A stretch of 64,000 nucleotides of DNA from positions 1,178,001-1,242,000 of the forward strand of contig CAVXSO010000006.1 of NCBI GenBank assembly GCA_963764465.1, in the 5' to 3' direction. This document shows positions 25,560 through 35,140 of the stretch, piece by piece. Positions within the stretch are counted from its first letter, which is position 1. Every line of letters starts with the position of its first letter. Made by a program: the position numbers and the translations under genes. The notes under the pieces are model-generated. The model saw only the letters and a list, made by a program, of their open reading frames with translations. It ran no database searches and was not told the origin of the DNA. This DNA comes from JAJXXT01 sp963764465 (lineage in GTDB: Bacteria > Pseudomonadota > Alphaproteobacteria > Acetobacterales > Acetobacteraceae).

Positions 25560-26273
25560 ATGGGGCGGCTGTTCCATCTCTGGGTCTATCTCGAAACGAC
25601 GCCGCTGCTGGGGCTGACGGCGACCCTGGTGGCGTGGCAGGTGGCGGTGTGGCTGACGCGGCCGCTTCGGGCGACGCCGCTGGGCAACCCGGTGCCGGTG
25701 GCGATTGCCATGCTGGCGGCGGGGCTGTTGATCACGCGCACGCCTTATGCCGCGTATTTCCAGGGGGCGCAGTACGTGCACTTCCTGCTCGGGCCGGCGA
25801 CCGTGGCCCTGGCGGTGCCGATGCATGCGAATCTGGGGCGGATACGGGCGGCGGCCCCTGCCCTGCTGCCGGCGCTGCTGGCGGGAAGTGTCACGGCGGC
25901 GGTAAGTGCGATGGTGATCGCGCGGGGGCTCGGGGCGACGCCGGAGATCGTGCTGTCGCTGGCGCCGAAATCGGTGACGACGCCGATCGCGATGGCGGTG
26001 TCGCAGGAGATCGGGGGGAATGCGTCGCTGACCGCGATCTTCGTGATCCTGACGGGGCTTGTCGCGGCGGTGCTGCTGGAGCCGGCGATGAAGCTGGCGG
26101 GCGTGCGGGATGCGCGCGCGGTGGGGCTGGCGGCGGGGACCGCGGGGCACGGGATCGCAACGGCGCGGGCGTTGCAGCTTGGCGAGACGGAGGGCGCGTT
26201 CGCGGGGCTGGCGATCGGGTTGAATGGGGTGGTGACGTCGGTGTTGTTGCCGGTGGTGGCGGGGTTGTTTTAG
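25560..26273 (+). CDS. lrgB: LrgB/CidB family membrane protein
   Basis: Partner of LrgA, a polytopic inner-membrane protein of 237 residues. The hallmark motifs are YAAYFQGAQYVHFLLGPATVALAVP, the SLAPKSVTTPIAMAVSQEIGG region (about 148-168), and GTAGHGIATARALQLGETEGAFAG near the C-terminus. In plants and bacteria, members move glycolate, glycerate or pyruvate. The ATG at 25560 follows the lrgA stop by 2 bases. The gene is followed by a long AT-rich gap. Confidence 0.9.
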   Translation: MGRLFHLWVYLETTPLLGLTATLVAWQVAVWLTRPLRATPLGNPVPVAIAMLAAGLLITRTPYAAYFQGAQYVHFLLGPATVALAVPMHANLGRIRAAAPALLPALLAGSVTAAVSAMVIARGLGATPEIVLSLAPKSVTTPIAMAVSQEIGGNASLTAIFVILTGLVAAVLLEPAMKLAGVRDARAVGLAAGTAGHGIATARALQLGETEGAFAGLAIGLNGVVTSVLLPVVAGLF

Positions 26274-27542
26274 GTCGAAATCGTACGCTGTCGAGTATTG
26301 TAATGACTGCTGAACTGCGCGGCGTCAGAGGCAGCAGTTACTTGTGAAAATCGCGCATGATCGCGAACGGAACGCTAATGTCCATTCCAGCCTGACAGAG
26401 CCGTATTACAGCGGCCGTCTGCATTCTCGATTTCTAGTTTTACATTTCTCTCCAATTATGATGAGAACGTTACTTATTCGTACATTCCCTGACTTTATAG
26501 GCGGAAAACTTGTGAAGCGAATATCGTGAGCGTGCTGCGAAATACGTTGCGAACATTGACGAACAAATTAGGGATCGAAAATGGGCATTGACTGATCGAA
26601 GAACTGCAGACGGTTCGATCCGACCACCTACGGGATCGAGGAAATCGATCGCAGCAAAAGAGAGTTTCGGCGAATGGGGTCGAATGGGAGCAATTTCTCG
26701 ATGAACTTACGCAACGACAATGACGTGCGATGGCCAAATTCAAAAGTTAGGAGTTTCCATGACTTCAAGTTATTATCGCCGATACGGAAGTAAAGCAGCA
26801 TCTCGGAATTCAACGCAGCTGTCTGTTGGTCAAGCGCGAATATGTCATGAATTCCGCAGATAAGAACATGGCATTTTCGCGTGTGAAAGATATGAATCAG
26901 TCAATGCCGCAGGCCGCGCCATTCATACGGCACGACGCGTGATGGCTAAAAATGCTATTTTCATCCCGCGATGAACTTGCTAAAAATCTGATCGGAAAAA
27001 ACCCTGATAGAAACGCGCTTAGGTTGCTGAAGCACAAATACAGCCGACTCCATAAGAACCTCATCATGGCGCACAATCGCGAATCTTGGTGCGTCACATG
27101 GTTGATTGGCAATGGCGAGCAGGAGCGCCAATCGATATTAAGTGCTATTAGGCAGCGTATAATTTCGCGCATGCACAGTGATCGCGTTTATCACAAACGG
27201 CGCGTTGGTTCAGCAAACTCGAATGGTGCGCGACCTGACGTGACCATAGGACGTCGACGCGAAGACATTCGAACTTATGGGGCGGACGTACGGAATTGGG
27301 AAGAACGATGAGCCAATGCATCTGAAGTTTGATGATCGTGAGCGGCATGAATGTTAGGTGCCTGGACGGTTGATCGACAAAAAAATAAAAAGTGACGCCG
27401 AAAAAGAAATGGAAATCGGCGCCGCACAAAAATACGCCTCAAAATTGAGGGAACGCACTAAATGCAGTCTATTCTTATTTTCTCTATTACATTAAGGAAA
27501 TAAACGTTTCTACAACCCAATCTCGACCAAACGCCTAGGCGT
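26274..27542. other. AT-rich 1.27 kb gap with no convincing gene
   Basis: Base composition drops sharply compared with both sides (many runs such as AAAAAATAAAAAG near 27379). Only short open frames occur. The longest (26952-27311, plus strand, 119 codons, starting MLFSSRDELAKNL) has ordinary-looking residues but no family signature, and its codon use is unlike the flanking genes. A 14-base palindrome (27530-27543, AACGCCTAGGCGTT) abuts the ftsY stop. This could be a degraded foreign insert or a structural or regulatory region. Confidence 0.6.
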
Positions 27543-28499
27543 TCACGGCTTTACACTGAATATTCGCCGGTTCACGTGGCGGCCCGGGTTGCCCACGAGA
27601 TCGGCGGCGAAGGCGGCGGGGTCGAAGGGGCGGAGGTCGTCGGCCTGTTCGCCGACGCCGACGGCGTAAACGGGGAGGCCGAATTTTTTTGCGAGGGCGA
27701 CGACAATGCCGCCGCGGGCGCTGCCGTCGAGCTTGGTGACGACGAGGCCAGTGACGTTGACCATGGCGCTGAAGATTTCGACCTGGGCGATGGCGTTCTG
27801 GCCGGTCGTCGCGTCCAGCACGAGGACGATGTCGTGCGGCGCCTCGGGATCGAGTTTCCTGATGACGCGGACGATCTTGGCGAGCTCCTCCATCAGGGCG
27901 GCCTTGTTGTGCAGGCGGCCGGCGGTGTCGATGAGAAGAAGGTCGGCGTTGTCGTTTCGGGCGCGCTCCAGCGCCGTGTAGGCGAGGCCGGCGGGGTCGG
28001 CGCCTGGCGCGCCCGCGATGACCTCACAGCCGGTGCGCGCGCCCCAGACCTGGAGCTGCTCGACGGCGGCGGCGCGGAAGGTGTCGGCGGCGGCGAGCAG
28101 GACGTGCTTGCCCTCGCCCCGCCAAAGCTGCGCGAGCTTGCCGATGGTGGTGGTCTTGCCGGTGCCGTTGACGCCGACCATGAGGACGACGTGCGGGCGG
28201 TTGGTCGCGTCCGGCAGCAGAGGCCGGGCGACGGGGGCGAGGATGGGCGCGATGATATCGGCGAGGGCGGCGCGGATTTCGGCTTCCGTCACGTCGCGGC
28301 CGAAGCGGGTGCGGCGGAGATTGGCGACGACATCGGCGGCGACGGCGGGACCGAGATCGGCCTCGATGAGCGCGTCTTCGAGTTCCTGAAGGGCCGCGTC
28401 GTCGAGCTTGCGGCGGGTGAGGGCGGCGCCGATGCCGGCGGTGAGCTTCTGCGTGCTGCGGGCGAGGCCCTGGCGCAGGCGGCCGAGGAAGCCCGACAT
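27543..28499 (-). CDS. ftsY: FtsY, signal recognition particle receptor
   Basis: GTPase receptor that docks SRP-ribosome complexes at the inner membrane. The 318 residues comprise the N domain (FLGRLRQGLARSTQKLTAGI to about 90) and the G domain: G1 MVGVNGTGKTTTIGKLA (about 112), DTFRAAAVEQL, DTAGRLHNKAAL, TKLDGSARGG and a C-terminal GVGEQADDLRPFDP. The long acidic A domain of E. coli FtsY is absent, as usual in alphaproteobacteria. The ATG at 28499 shares a base with the mtaB stop, so dapF-mtaB-ftsY form an operon. Confidence 0.97.
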   Translation of the reverse strand: MSGFLGRLRQGLARSTQKLTAGIGAALTRRKLDDAALQELEDALIEADLGPAVAADVVANLRRTRFGRDVTEAEIRAALADIIAPILAPVARPLLPDATNRPHVVLMVGVNGTGKTTTIGKLAQLWRGEGKHVLLAAADTFRAAAVEQLQVWGARTGCEVIAGAPGADPAGLAYTALERARNDNADLLLIDTAGRLHNKAALMEELAKIVRVIRKLDPEAPHDIVLVLDATTGQNAIAQVEIFSAMVNVTGLVVTKLDGSARGGIVVALAKKFGLPVYAVGVGEQADDLRPFDPAAFAADLVGNPGRHVNRRIFSVKP

Positions 28500-29749
28500 T
28501 ACGCGAGACCTTCGGCGTCGGCGGCGGTGATGCGAATTACGGTGAGGGTGCCAGGTTCGGCGGACACGCGGACGCGGGTGCCGTGCTCGCTGCGGCCGGT
28601 GCCGTCGCCCTCGGCGAGGACGGTGACGGTGCGGCCGATGAAGGCGGCGTGGTAGCGCGCGGCGTTGCTGATGGCGGCCTCGCGCAGCAGGCGGGCGCGG
28701 TCGCGGCGGACGGGAACGGGGACCGCAGGCATGCGGGCGGCGGGCGTGTCCGGGCGCTCGCTGTAGGGGAAGACGTGCAGGTAGGGGATGGCGTTGTCGG
28801 TCACGAAGGCCAGCGTCTCCTGGAAGAGTGCCTCGGTTTCCGTGGGGAAGCCGGCGATGAGGTCGGCGCCGATGGCGATGTCGGGGCGCAGCGCGCGGGC
28901 GCGGGCGATGACGGCGGCGGCCTGGGAGGCCGAGTGGCGTCGCTTCATGCGCTTGAGGATGAGGTCGCTGCCGGACTGCAACGAGAGATGCAGCGAGGGC
29001 ATGAGGCGGGGGTTCGCTGCGAGCAGGGCCCAGAAATCCTCGTCGAGCTCCGCGGGATCGACGGAGGAGAGGCGCAGTCGCGGGAGAGCGGTTTCCGCGA
29101 GGAGGCGGGTGGCGATCGTGCCAAGGCGGGGGGCGCCGAGGCGGGGGTGGCCCATGTCTGGCGTAGGGGGGAGATCGTTGCCGTAGCTGGTGAGATCGAC
29201 GCCGGTGAGGATGATTTCCTGGTGGCCGGCGGCGAGCAGCGCGCTTGCCTGGGCGATGATGGCGTCCGGCTCGACGCTGCGGGAGTTACCGCGGCCCAGG
29301 GGGATGGTGCAGAAGGTGCAGCGGTGGTCGCAGCCCTGCTGGATTTGCAGGAAGGCGCGGGTGCGGCCGGCGAACTCGGTCACGGGGCTCGCCTGGATGC
29401 GCGGGGCGGCCATGATGTCGGCGACCTGGACCGGCGTTTGCGCGCGCCAGGATTCGGGTTGCAGCTTTTCGGTGTTGCCGAGCACGCGGGTGACGCCGGG
29501 GAGTGCCGCCCAGCGCGACGGGGCGATCTGCGCGGCGCAGCCGGTGACGGTGATGGGCACGCCGGGGCGCTCGCGGACGGCGCGGCGGATGGCCTGGCGG
29601 GCCTGGCGCTCGGCCTCCGCCGTGACGGCGCAGGTGTTGATGACGATGATGTCGGGGTTGGGCGTTTCAGGCAGGCCGGTGAGGTGGGCGCGGATGGCCT
29701 CGCCCTCCAGCGCGTTGAGGCGGCAGCCGAAGGAGACGATCTCCGTCAC
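28499..29749 (-). CDS. mtaB: MtaB, tRNA t6A37 methylthiotransferase
   Basis: Radical-SAM enzyme adding a methylthio group to N6-threonylcarbamoyladenosine-37 of tRNAs reading ANN codons. The 416 residues carry the N-terminal UPF0004 domain (VSFGCRLNALEGEAIR, INTCAVTAEAERQARQ), the radical-SAM cluster motif QGCDHRCTFCTIP (about residue 133), and the GVDLTSYGNDLP and GADLIAGFPTETE regions. A TRAM-like tail follows (FIGRTVTVLAEGDGTG). The start is GTG at 29749, sharing GTGA with the dapF stop. Confidence 0.95.
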   Translation of the reverse strand: MTEIVSFGCRLNALEGEAIRAHLTGLPETPNPDIIVINTCAVTAEAERQARQAIRRAVRERPGVPITVTGCAAQIAPSRWAALPGVTRVLGNTEKLQPESWRAQTPVQVADIMAAPRIQASPVTEFAGRTRAFLQIQQGCDHRCTFCTIPLGRGNSRSVEPDAIIAQASALLAAGHQEIILTGVDLTSYGNDLPPTPDMGHPRLGAPRLGTIATRLLAETALPRLRLSSVDPAELDEDFWALLAANPRLMPSLHLSLQSGSDLILKRMKRRHSASQAAAVIARARALRPDIAIGADLIAGFPTETEALFQETLAFVTDNAIPYLHVFPYSERPDTPAARMPAVPVPVRRDRARLLREAAISNAARYHAAFIGRTVTVLAEGDGTGRSEHGTRVRVSAEPGTLTVIRITAADAEGLA

Positions 29750-30570
29750 AGGTCGATGGTTCCGGTGAACGCGGTGGCGGTGGGACCGGTCATGACGACG
29801 TGGCTGTCGTCGCGCCAGGCGATGTGAAGCTCGCCGCCGTCGAGGACGATGGTGGCGGCACGGGCGGCGAGGTTGCGGCGGGCGGCGTTGACCAGGGCGG
29901 CGCAGGCGCCGGAGCCGCAGGCGAGCGTAAGCCCCGCGCCGCGTTCCCAGACGCGCAGGCGGATACGGTCCCCACCCATGGCGTCGGGGGCGAGGATCTG
30001 GGCGAAGCCGATGTTGGCGCGCTGGGGGAAGATGGGGGCCTGCTCGAGGATGGGGCCGAGGCGGGGGATGTCGATCTCGGCCAGGTCATCGACGAAGAAG
30101 GTGGCGTGGGGGTTGCCCATGGAGAGGGCGGCTGGGTTGCGAAGATCTTCTATTTCCAAATGGATAGCGAGCGTATCGCAGGGGCTGGCGAGGGGGATTT
30201 CCTGCCAGGCGAGGCGGGGGGTGCCCATGTCCACGGACCAGATTCCGCCGCCGTGGCAGGTCGCGGGCAGGAGGCCGGCGATGGTGCGGATGGTGAGCGC
30301 GGTCTTGCCGGTCTGTTCGCGGAGGAGTTCAGCGACGCAGCGGGTGGCGTTGCCGCAGGCGCCGGCTTCGCTGCCGTCCGGGTTGCGGATGCGCATGAAG
30401 ACGTCGGCGCCCTGCCCTGCTTCCAGGCCGATCACCTGGTCGCAGCCGACGCCGCGGTGGCGGTCCGCGAGGGCCTGGGCCTCGGCCGGCGAGAGGGGCG
30501 CGCGGGCGCGGGTGTCCACGACGACGAAGTCGTTCCCGGCGCCGTGCATTTTCCTGAAGTTCAGGGACAT
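29746..30570 (-). CDS. dapF: DapF, diaminopimelate epimerase
   Basis: Converts LL- to meso-diaminopimelate for peptidoglycan and lysine, continuing the pathway of dapD and dapE at the window start. The 274 residues hold both catalytic cysteines, in GACGNATRC (about 73) and LACGSGACAALV (about 218), plus FRKMHGAGNDFVVVD at the N-terminus. The ATG at 30570 is the family start. It is first in a dapF-mtaB-ftsY operon and divergent from rpmI. Confidence 0.96.
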   Translation of the reverse strand: MSLNFRKMHGAGNDFVVVDTRARAPLSPAEAQALADRHRGVGCDQVIGLEAGQGADVFMRIRNPDGSEAGACGNATRCVAELLREQTGKTALTIRTIAGLLPATCHGGGIWSVDMGTPRLAWQEIPLASPCDTLAIHLEIEDLRNPAALSMGNPHATFFVDDLAEIDIPRLGPILEQAPIFPQRANIGFAQILAPDAMGGDRIRLRVWERGAGLTLACGSGACAALVNAARRNLAARAATIVLDGGELHIAWRDDSHVVMTGPTATAFTGTIDL

Positions 30571-30726
30571 GCGCGCCTTATGGGTCCGGCTTGCGGGGGG
30601 GACAAGGGCGCGCGGTTGCATGGCGGGGGAGCGGAAGCTATACCGCGCGGCCGTTTGCGCGCCGGGCGGGGCATGCCTGGCCGCGACATCGTGCCCTTTC
30701 GGGCGCCCCAGCCACAGGAGATGAAA

Positions 30727-30930
30727 ATGCCCAAGATGAAGACCAAGAGCTCGGTCAAGAAGCGATTCAAGATCACCGCGACCGGCAAGGTTCTCGCAGG
30801 CCCCGGCAACAAGCGCCACGGGCTGATCAACCGCAGCCAGAAGGCCAAGCGGCAGAACCGCGGCAGCCAGGTGCTGACCCACGAGGACGGGCTGACCGTC
30901 AAGCAGTGGGCCCCCTACGGTCTGCGCTGA
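30727..30930 (+). CDS. rpmI: Ribosomal protein bL35
   Basis: Small basic large-subunit protein of 67 residues: MPKMKTKSSVKKRFKITA to KQWAPYGLR, with the conserved KRHGLINRSQKAKRQNRG core. Two in-frame ATGs exist (30721 and 30727). The second fits the family N-terminus and its distance from the CAGGAG site at 30715-30720. rplT starts 12 bases after the stop, so the two form the usual pair; infC is not in the window. Confidence 0.97.
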   Translation: MPKMKTKSSVKKRFKITATGKVLAGPGNKRHGLINRSQKAKRQNRGSQVLTHEDGLTVKQWAPYGLR

Positions 30931-30942
30931 GGAGAACGCACC

Positions 30943-31296
30943 ATGGCACGCGTGAAGCGGGGCACGACCACCCACGCCCGGCACAAGAAGGTCCTCGACG
31001 CCTCCAAGGGGTTCGTCGGCCGCAGTTCCACCAATTACCGGATCGCGCTGGAGCGGCTGGAGAAGTCGCTGCAGTACGCCTACCGCGACCGGCGGGTGAA
31101 GAAGCGCGAGTTCCGCGGTCTGTGGATCCAGCGCATCAACGCCGCCGTGCGCGAGCACGGGCTCACCTACTCCCGATTTATCGCCGGGCTGAAGGCGGCG
31201 GGGATCGAGATCGACCGCAAGGTGCTCGCCGCCGTCGCCTATGACGATCCCGCGTCGTTCGCGGCGATTGTGGAGAAGGTGAAGGCGGCAGGCTGA
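30943..31296 (+). CDS. rplT: Ribosomal protein bL20
   Basis: Large-subunit protein needed for early 50S assembly. The 117 residues match the family: ARVKRGTTTHARHKKVLD, then GFVGRSSTNYRIALERLEKS, REFRGLWIQRINAAVREHGL and a C-terminal DPASFAAIVEKVKAA. The strong GAGGAGAA ribosome binding site is 6 bases before ATG. L20 often represses its own operon in other bacteria; no such structure was identified here. Confidence 0.98.
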   Translation: MARVKRGTTTHARHKKVLDASKGFVGRSSTNYRIALERLEKSLQYAYRDRRVKKREFRGLWIQRINAAVREHGLTYSRFIAGLKAAGIEIDRKVLAAVAYDDPASFAAIVEKVKAAG

Positions 31297-31315
31297 GGAG
31301 GCCGTTTCATAACGC

Positions 31316-31445
31316 TACTCTGGCGGTCATCCGATGGCAGTTTGCTGCGCTTCGGTGCTCACGGCCCCATAAGGCCGCTCCGCTCCGATGCTCGCAAACC
31401 GCCATCGGCCGGCATCCTGGCGGATGCCTCTCACTCGCCAGAGCG
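31316..31445. repeat. Large imperfect palindrome between rplT and pheS
   Basis: Outer arms CTCTGGCG (about 31318) and CGCCAGAG (about 31436) are exact inverted copies. Inner arms GATGGCAGTTTGC (about 31332) and GCAAACCGCCATC (about 31396) match with one difference. The centre contains GGCC-ATAA-GGCC-like sequence. The roughly 130-base segment can fold as one long hairpin. It could be a mobile palindromic (REP/MITE-like) element or a pheST leader; there is no Phe-rich leader peptide to support attenuation. Confidence 0.6.
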
Positions 31446-31505
31446 CATTCTGAAGCAGCCTCCGAGTAGCCGCGCCTTCCCACGGAGCAACCGGCGGGAC
31501 GGGCG

Positions 31506-32590
31506 ATGAGCGACGAACTGACGAAGCTGAAGAGCGAGACCGAGGCGGCCCTGGCGGCAGCCTCGGACCTGAAGGCGTGGGATGCGGTGCGCGTCTCCGT
31601 GCTGGGGCGCAACGGCAGCCTGACGGGGTTGCTCAAGGGGCTGGGCGCGCTCGACCCCGAGGCGCGGCGCGAGCGGGGTGCCGCGCTGAACCGGCTGCGC
31701 GACGAGCTGACGGGGCTGATCGAAAGCCGACGCGTGGCGCTGGACGAGGCGGCGCTGGACGCACGGCTGGCGGCCGAGCGGATCGACCCGACGCTGCCGC
31801 CCCCGCCCTCGCCCCCACCTTCCTCGCATCAGGGGCTGATCCATCCGATCTCGCGTGCGGCGGAGGAGATCGCGGCGCTGTTCGGGGCGATGGGGTTCAG
31901 CATCGCCGAGGGGCCGGACATCGAGGACGACTGGCGCAATTTCGGGGCGCTGAATATTCCCGCGCACCATTCCGCGCGCGAGGACATGGATACCTTCTAT
32001 CTCGCTTGTGGCACCGAGGGCCGCAGGCCGGTGCTGCGGACGCATACCTCGCCGGTGCAGGTGCGGACGATGCTGTCGGCACCGCCGCCGATACGGGTGA
32101 TCGTGCCGGGGCGGACCTATCGCGCGGACCATGACGCGACGCATTCGCCGATGTTCCACCAGTGCGAGGGGCTGGCGATCGATCGCGGGCTGACGCTGGG
32201 GCACCTCAAGGGCTGCCTGATCGACTTCCTGCGCGCGTATTTCGGGATCGGCGACCTGCCGGTGCGGTTCCGTTCCTCCTACTTCCCGTTCACCGAGCCC
32301 TCCATGGAAGTGGATATCGGATGGAACCGGAAGACCGGGGAACTCGGGCGCGGAGGCGACTGGCTGGAGATTTTGGCAGCGGCATGGTGCACCCGAAGGT
32401 GCTGGCCAATTGCGGCATCGATCCGCGCGAGTGGCAGGGATTTGCGTTCGGCATGGGGATCGAGCGCATCGCGATGCTGAAGAACGGCATTCCGGACCTG
32501 CGGCCGTTCTACGAGAGCGACCTGCGCTGGCTGCGCCATTACGGGACCAGCGCGCTGCTGCCGACGATGCTGCATGAGGCCGGGCAATGA
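31506..32590 (+). pseudogene. pheS: PheS, phenylalanyl-tRNA synthetase alpha subunit, frameshifted in this sequence
   Basis: Catalytic alpha chain of the alpha2-beta2 Phe-tRNA synthetase. The N-terminal coiled coil (about 1-90) and class II core are intact to GGDWLEIL, with motif 2 TYRADHDATHSPMFHQCEGL and FRSSYFPFTEPSMEVD. Then the frame breaks. The remainder (GSGMVHPKVLANCGID, FAFGMGIERIAMLKNGIPDLR, motif 3) continues one frame over to 32590. One missing G in TTTTGGCAGC (32371-32380; expected TTTTGGGCAGC) explains it. The gene should be essential, so a sequence error is likely. The stop overlaps pheT by ATGA-type coupling. Confidence 0.95.
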
Positions 32591-35049
32591 AGTTCACGCT
32601 TTCCTGGCTGCGGCAGCACCTCGATACGGACGCGAGTCTTTCCGGGATCACCGACACGCTCACGAAGATCGGGCTCGAACTCGAGGGGGTGGACAATCCC
32701 GCGGAGACGCTGGGCGGGTTTCGCATCGCGCGCGTGGTGGAGGCGGTGCAGCACCCGAACGCGGACCGGCTGCGGGCGTGCAAGGTGGACACGGGCGAGG
32801 GAATCGTTTCGGTCGTGTGCGGCGCGCCGAATGCGCGCACGGGGATGAAGGCGGTGTTCGCGAATCCCGGCAGCTACATTCCGGGGACGGGCATCACGTT
32901 GCAGGTGGGGCAGATCCGTGGCGTGGAGAGTGCGGGGATGCTGCTGTCCATGCGCGAGATGGGGCTGGGGGACGACCATACCGGCATCGTCGACCTGCCG
33001 GCGGAGGCGCCGGTGGGCGTGCCGTATATCCAGTGGGCGGGGATCGACGACCCGGTGATCGAGATCGCGGTGACGCCGAACCGGGGCGACGCGCTTTCGG
33101 TGCGCGGGATCGCGCGCGACCTGGCGGCGGCGGGCGTCGGGACGCTGAAGCCGTTCTCCCCTGCCCCGGTGCCGGTTGCGTATCGATCTCCGTTGCAGTG
33201 GCGGATCGAGTTTGCCGAGTATTGCCCCTGGGTGCTCGGGCGCGCGGTGCGGGGCGTGAAAAATGGTCCGAGCCCGGACTGGCTGGTGCGGCGGCTGACC
33301 TCCATCGGGCTGCGGCCGATCAACGCGCTGGTGGATGTGACGAACTTCTTCACGTTCGATCTCGGGCGGCCGCTGCACGTGTTCGACGTGGGCAAGGTGC
33401 GCGGGGGTACGCTGACGTTCCGGCGAGGCAACGGCGAGGTGCTGCTGGGGCTGCATGGGAAAGAGGTGACGCTGGACGCCGAGGATTGCGCGATTGCCGA
33501 CGCGGCGGGCGCGCGGTCGCTGGCGGGCGTGGTGGGTGGCGAGGCCACGGGATGTGACGCGGCGACGACGGAGGTGTTCGTCGAGTGCGCGCTGTTCGAC
33601 CCGGTGCAGGTCGCACTTTCCGGGCGCCGGCATGGGGTTTCCTCCGATGCGCGGCAGCGTTTCGAGCGGGGGATCGACCCGGCGCTGATGCCCGATGCGA
33701 TCGAGGCGGCGACACGGATGATCGTCGAGCTGTGCGGCGGCGAGGCGAGCGAGACGGTGGCGGCGGGCGCGGAGCCCGCCTGGCAGCGGACGGCGTCGCT
33801 GCGGTTTGCGCGGCTGGAGAGCTTCGGCGGCCTCGCGGTTCCTGCGGACGAGGCGACCGCACGGCTGGAGCGGCTGGGGTTTGGCGTGGTTTCGCGCGAC
33901 GACGAGCGCGTTGTCGTTTCGGTACCGTCATGGCGTAACGATGTGGCGCAGAACTCGCCGCTGGAGCCTTCGCCCGATTTGGCGCCAGCCGTGGCGGCGA
34001 AGGCGGCCGAGGGGCGCGCCGAGATCGAGCCGGAGGCGGACCTGGTCGAGGAAGTGCTGCGGCTGGGCGGGCTCGATGCCGTGCCGCCGGTTTCCATGCC
34101 GGGGATCGCGCCGATCCCCAACCCGACGCTGACATCAGCACAGAGCCGGGCGGCGCTGGCGCGGCGCGTGCTGGCTTCGCGCGGGCTCGCGGAATGCGTG
34201 ACGTTCAGCTTCATGCGCGCGGACCGGGCGGCGCTGTTCTCGGGCGGCGATTCGCTGCTCGCGGTGGACAACCCGATTTCGGCCGACCTCGACACGATGC
34301 GGCCGACGGTGCTGGCGACGCTGGCGGAAGCCGCTTCGCGGAATGCGGCGCGCGGGGAGGCTTCCGCACTGCTGTTCGAGGTGGGGCCGGCATTTCATGC
34401 CGCGCTTGCCAGCCGGCAGCGGTTGATGGCGGCCGGGCTGCGGGCGGGGACGACGCCGCGGCACTGGGCGGAGCCGTCGCGCGCCTATGACGCGATGGAT
34501 GCGAAGGCGGATCTGTGGGCGCTGCTTTCGGCGCTGGGCGTGGCCATGGAGGCGCTGTCGGTGACCGCCGATGCGCCCGCGTATTTCCATCCCGGGCGAT
34601 CCGGCACGGTGCGGCAGGGGCCGAAGAACGTGCTCGGCTACTTTGGCGTGCTGCATCCGCGGCTTTGCGCGGCGCTCGATTTGCCGCAGGCGGCTGGGTT
34701 CGCGCTCGACCTCGACGCGGTCGCGGAGCCCAAACGCCGCCGCCGGGCGGCGCCGGAGCTTTCGCCGTTCCAGCCGGTGCGGCGGGATTTCGCGTTCCTG
34801 GTGGATGCCGGCGTCGCCGCGGAGGCGCTGCTGCGCGCGGCGCGGGGGGCGGAGCGGAACCTGATCGCGGGTGTGGCGCTGTTCGACCGGTATGAGGGCG
34901 AGAAGGTGCCCGAGGGCAAGGTTTCGCTCGCCATCGAGGTGACGCTGCAGCCGCGCGAGAGGACGCTGACGGAAGCGGAGATCGAGGCGGCAGCGGCGAA
35001 GATCGTGGCCGCCGTGGCGAAGGCGACGGGCGCGGTGCTGCGCGGCTGA
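32587..35049 (+). CDS. pheT: PheT, phenylalanyl-tRNA synthetase beta subunit
   Basis: Beta chain of Phe-tRNA synthetase, with editing and tRNA-binding domains. The 820 residues include the N-terminal tRNA-binding OB domain (about 40-150, RVVEAVQHPNADRLRACKVD), the B3/B4 editing domain (GRRHGVSSDARQRFERGIDP), B5, the catalytic-like core (VTFSFMRADRAALF) and the C-terminal anticodon-binding domain (FQPVRRDFAFLVD, LFDRYEGEKVPEGKVSLA). B5 carries an insert of about 25 residues (NSPLEPSPDLAPAVAAKAAE) between WRNDV and EADLVEEVLRL. The ATG overlaps the pheS stop. Confidence 0.98.
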   Translation: MKFTLSWLRQHLDTDASLSGITDTLTKIGLELEGVDNPAETLGGFRIARVVEAVQHPNADRLRACKVDTGEGIVSVVCGAPNARTGMKAVFANPGSYIPGTGITLQVGQIRGVESAGMLLSMREMGLGDDHTGIVDLPAEAPVGVPYIQWAGIDDPVIEIAVTPNRGDALSVRGIARDLAAAGVGTLKPFSPAPVPVAYRSPLQWRIEFAEYCPWVLGRAVRGVKNGPSPDWLVRRLTSIGLRPINALVDVTNFFTFDLGRPLHVFDVGKVRGGTLTFRRGNGEVLLGLHGKEVTLDAEDCAIADAAGARSLAGVVGGEATGCDAATTEVFVECALFDPVQVALSGRRHGVSSDARQRFERGIDPALMPDAIEAATRMIVELCGGEASETVAAGAEPAWQRTASLRFARLESFGGLAVPADEATARLERLGFGVVSRDDERVVVSVPSWRNDVAQNSPLEPSPDLAPAVAAKAAEGRAEIEPEADLVEEVLRLGGLDAVPPVSMPGIAPIPNPTLTSAQSRAALARRVLASRGLAECVTFSFMRADRAALFSGGDSLLAVDNPISADLDTMRPTVLATLAEAASRNAARGEASALLFEVGPAFHAALASRQRLMAAGLRAGTTPRHWAEPSRAYDAMDAKADLWALLSALGVAMEALSVTADAPAYFHPGRSGTVRQGPKNVLGYFGVLHPRLCAALDLPQAAGFALDLDAVAEPKRRRRAAPELSPFQPVRRDFAFLVDAGVAAEALLRAARGAERNLIAGVALFDRYEGEKVPEGKVSLAIEVTLQPRERTLTEAEIEAAAAKIVAAVAKATGAVLRG

Positions 35050-35050
35050 G

Positions 35051-35075
35051 GGCGCGCGCCGGGTTGGCGCGCGCC
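35051..35075 (+). terminator. GC-rich hairpin after pheT
   Basis: GGCGCGCGCC occurs twice around GGGTT. The ten-base arm is its own reverse complement, so a perfect 10-pair stem forms directly after the pheT stop. No T-run follows, so any termination would be weak or Rho-assisted. Confidence 0.5.
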
Positions 35076-35140
35076 GGAGGCATGCGTTAGACGCGGGGTG
35101 ACGGCCGCCGCGCCGCCCTCCCCTGCCCGACGAGGTTGCC

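Noticed and set aside
26344..26529. A 61-codon frame after lrgB
   Set aside because: Short, no signature, and lies in the AT-rich gap where chance frames are frequent.
26952..27311. A 119-codon frame in the AT-rich gap (MLFSSRDELAKNL...)
   Set aside because: No family match, isolated, no clear ribosome binding site, and composition unlike real genes here; left as a note in the gap entry.
31297..31505. A Phe attenuator in front of pheS
   Set aside because: The hairpins exist, but no short leader peptide with Phe codons and no terminator T-run could be found; kept only as a palindromic repeat.
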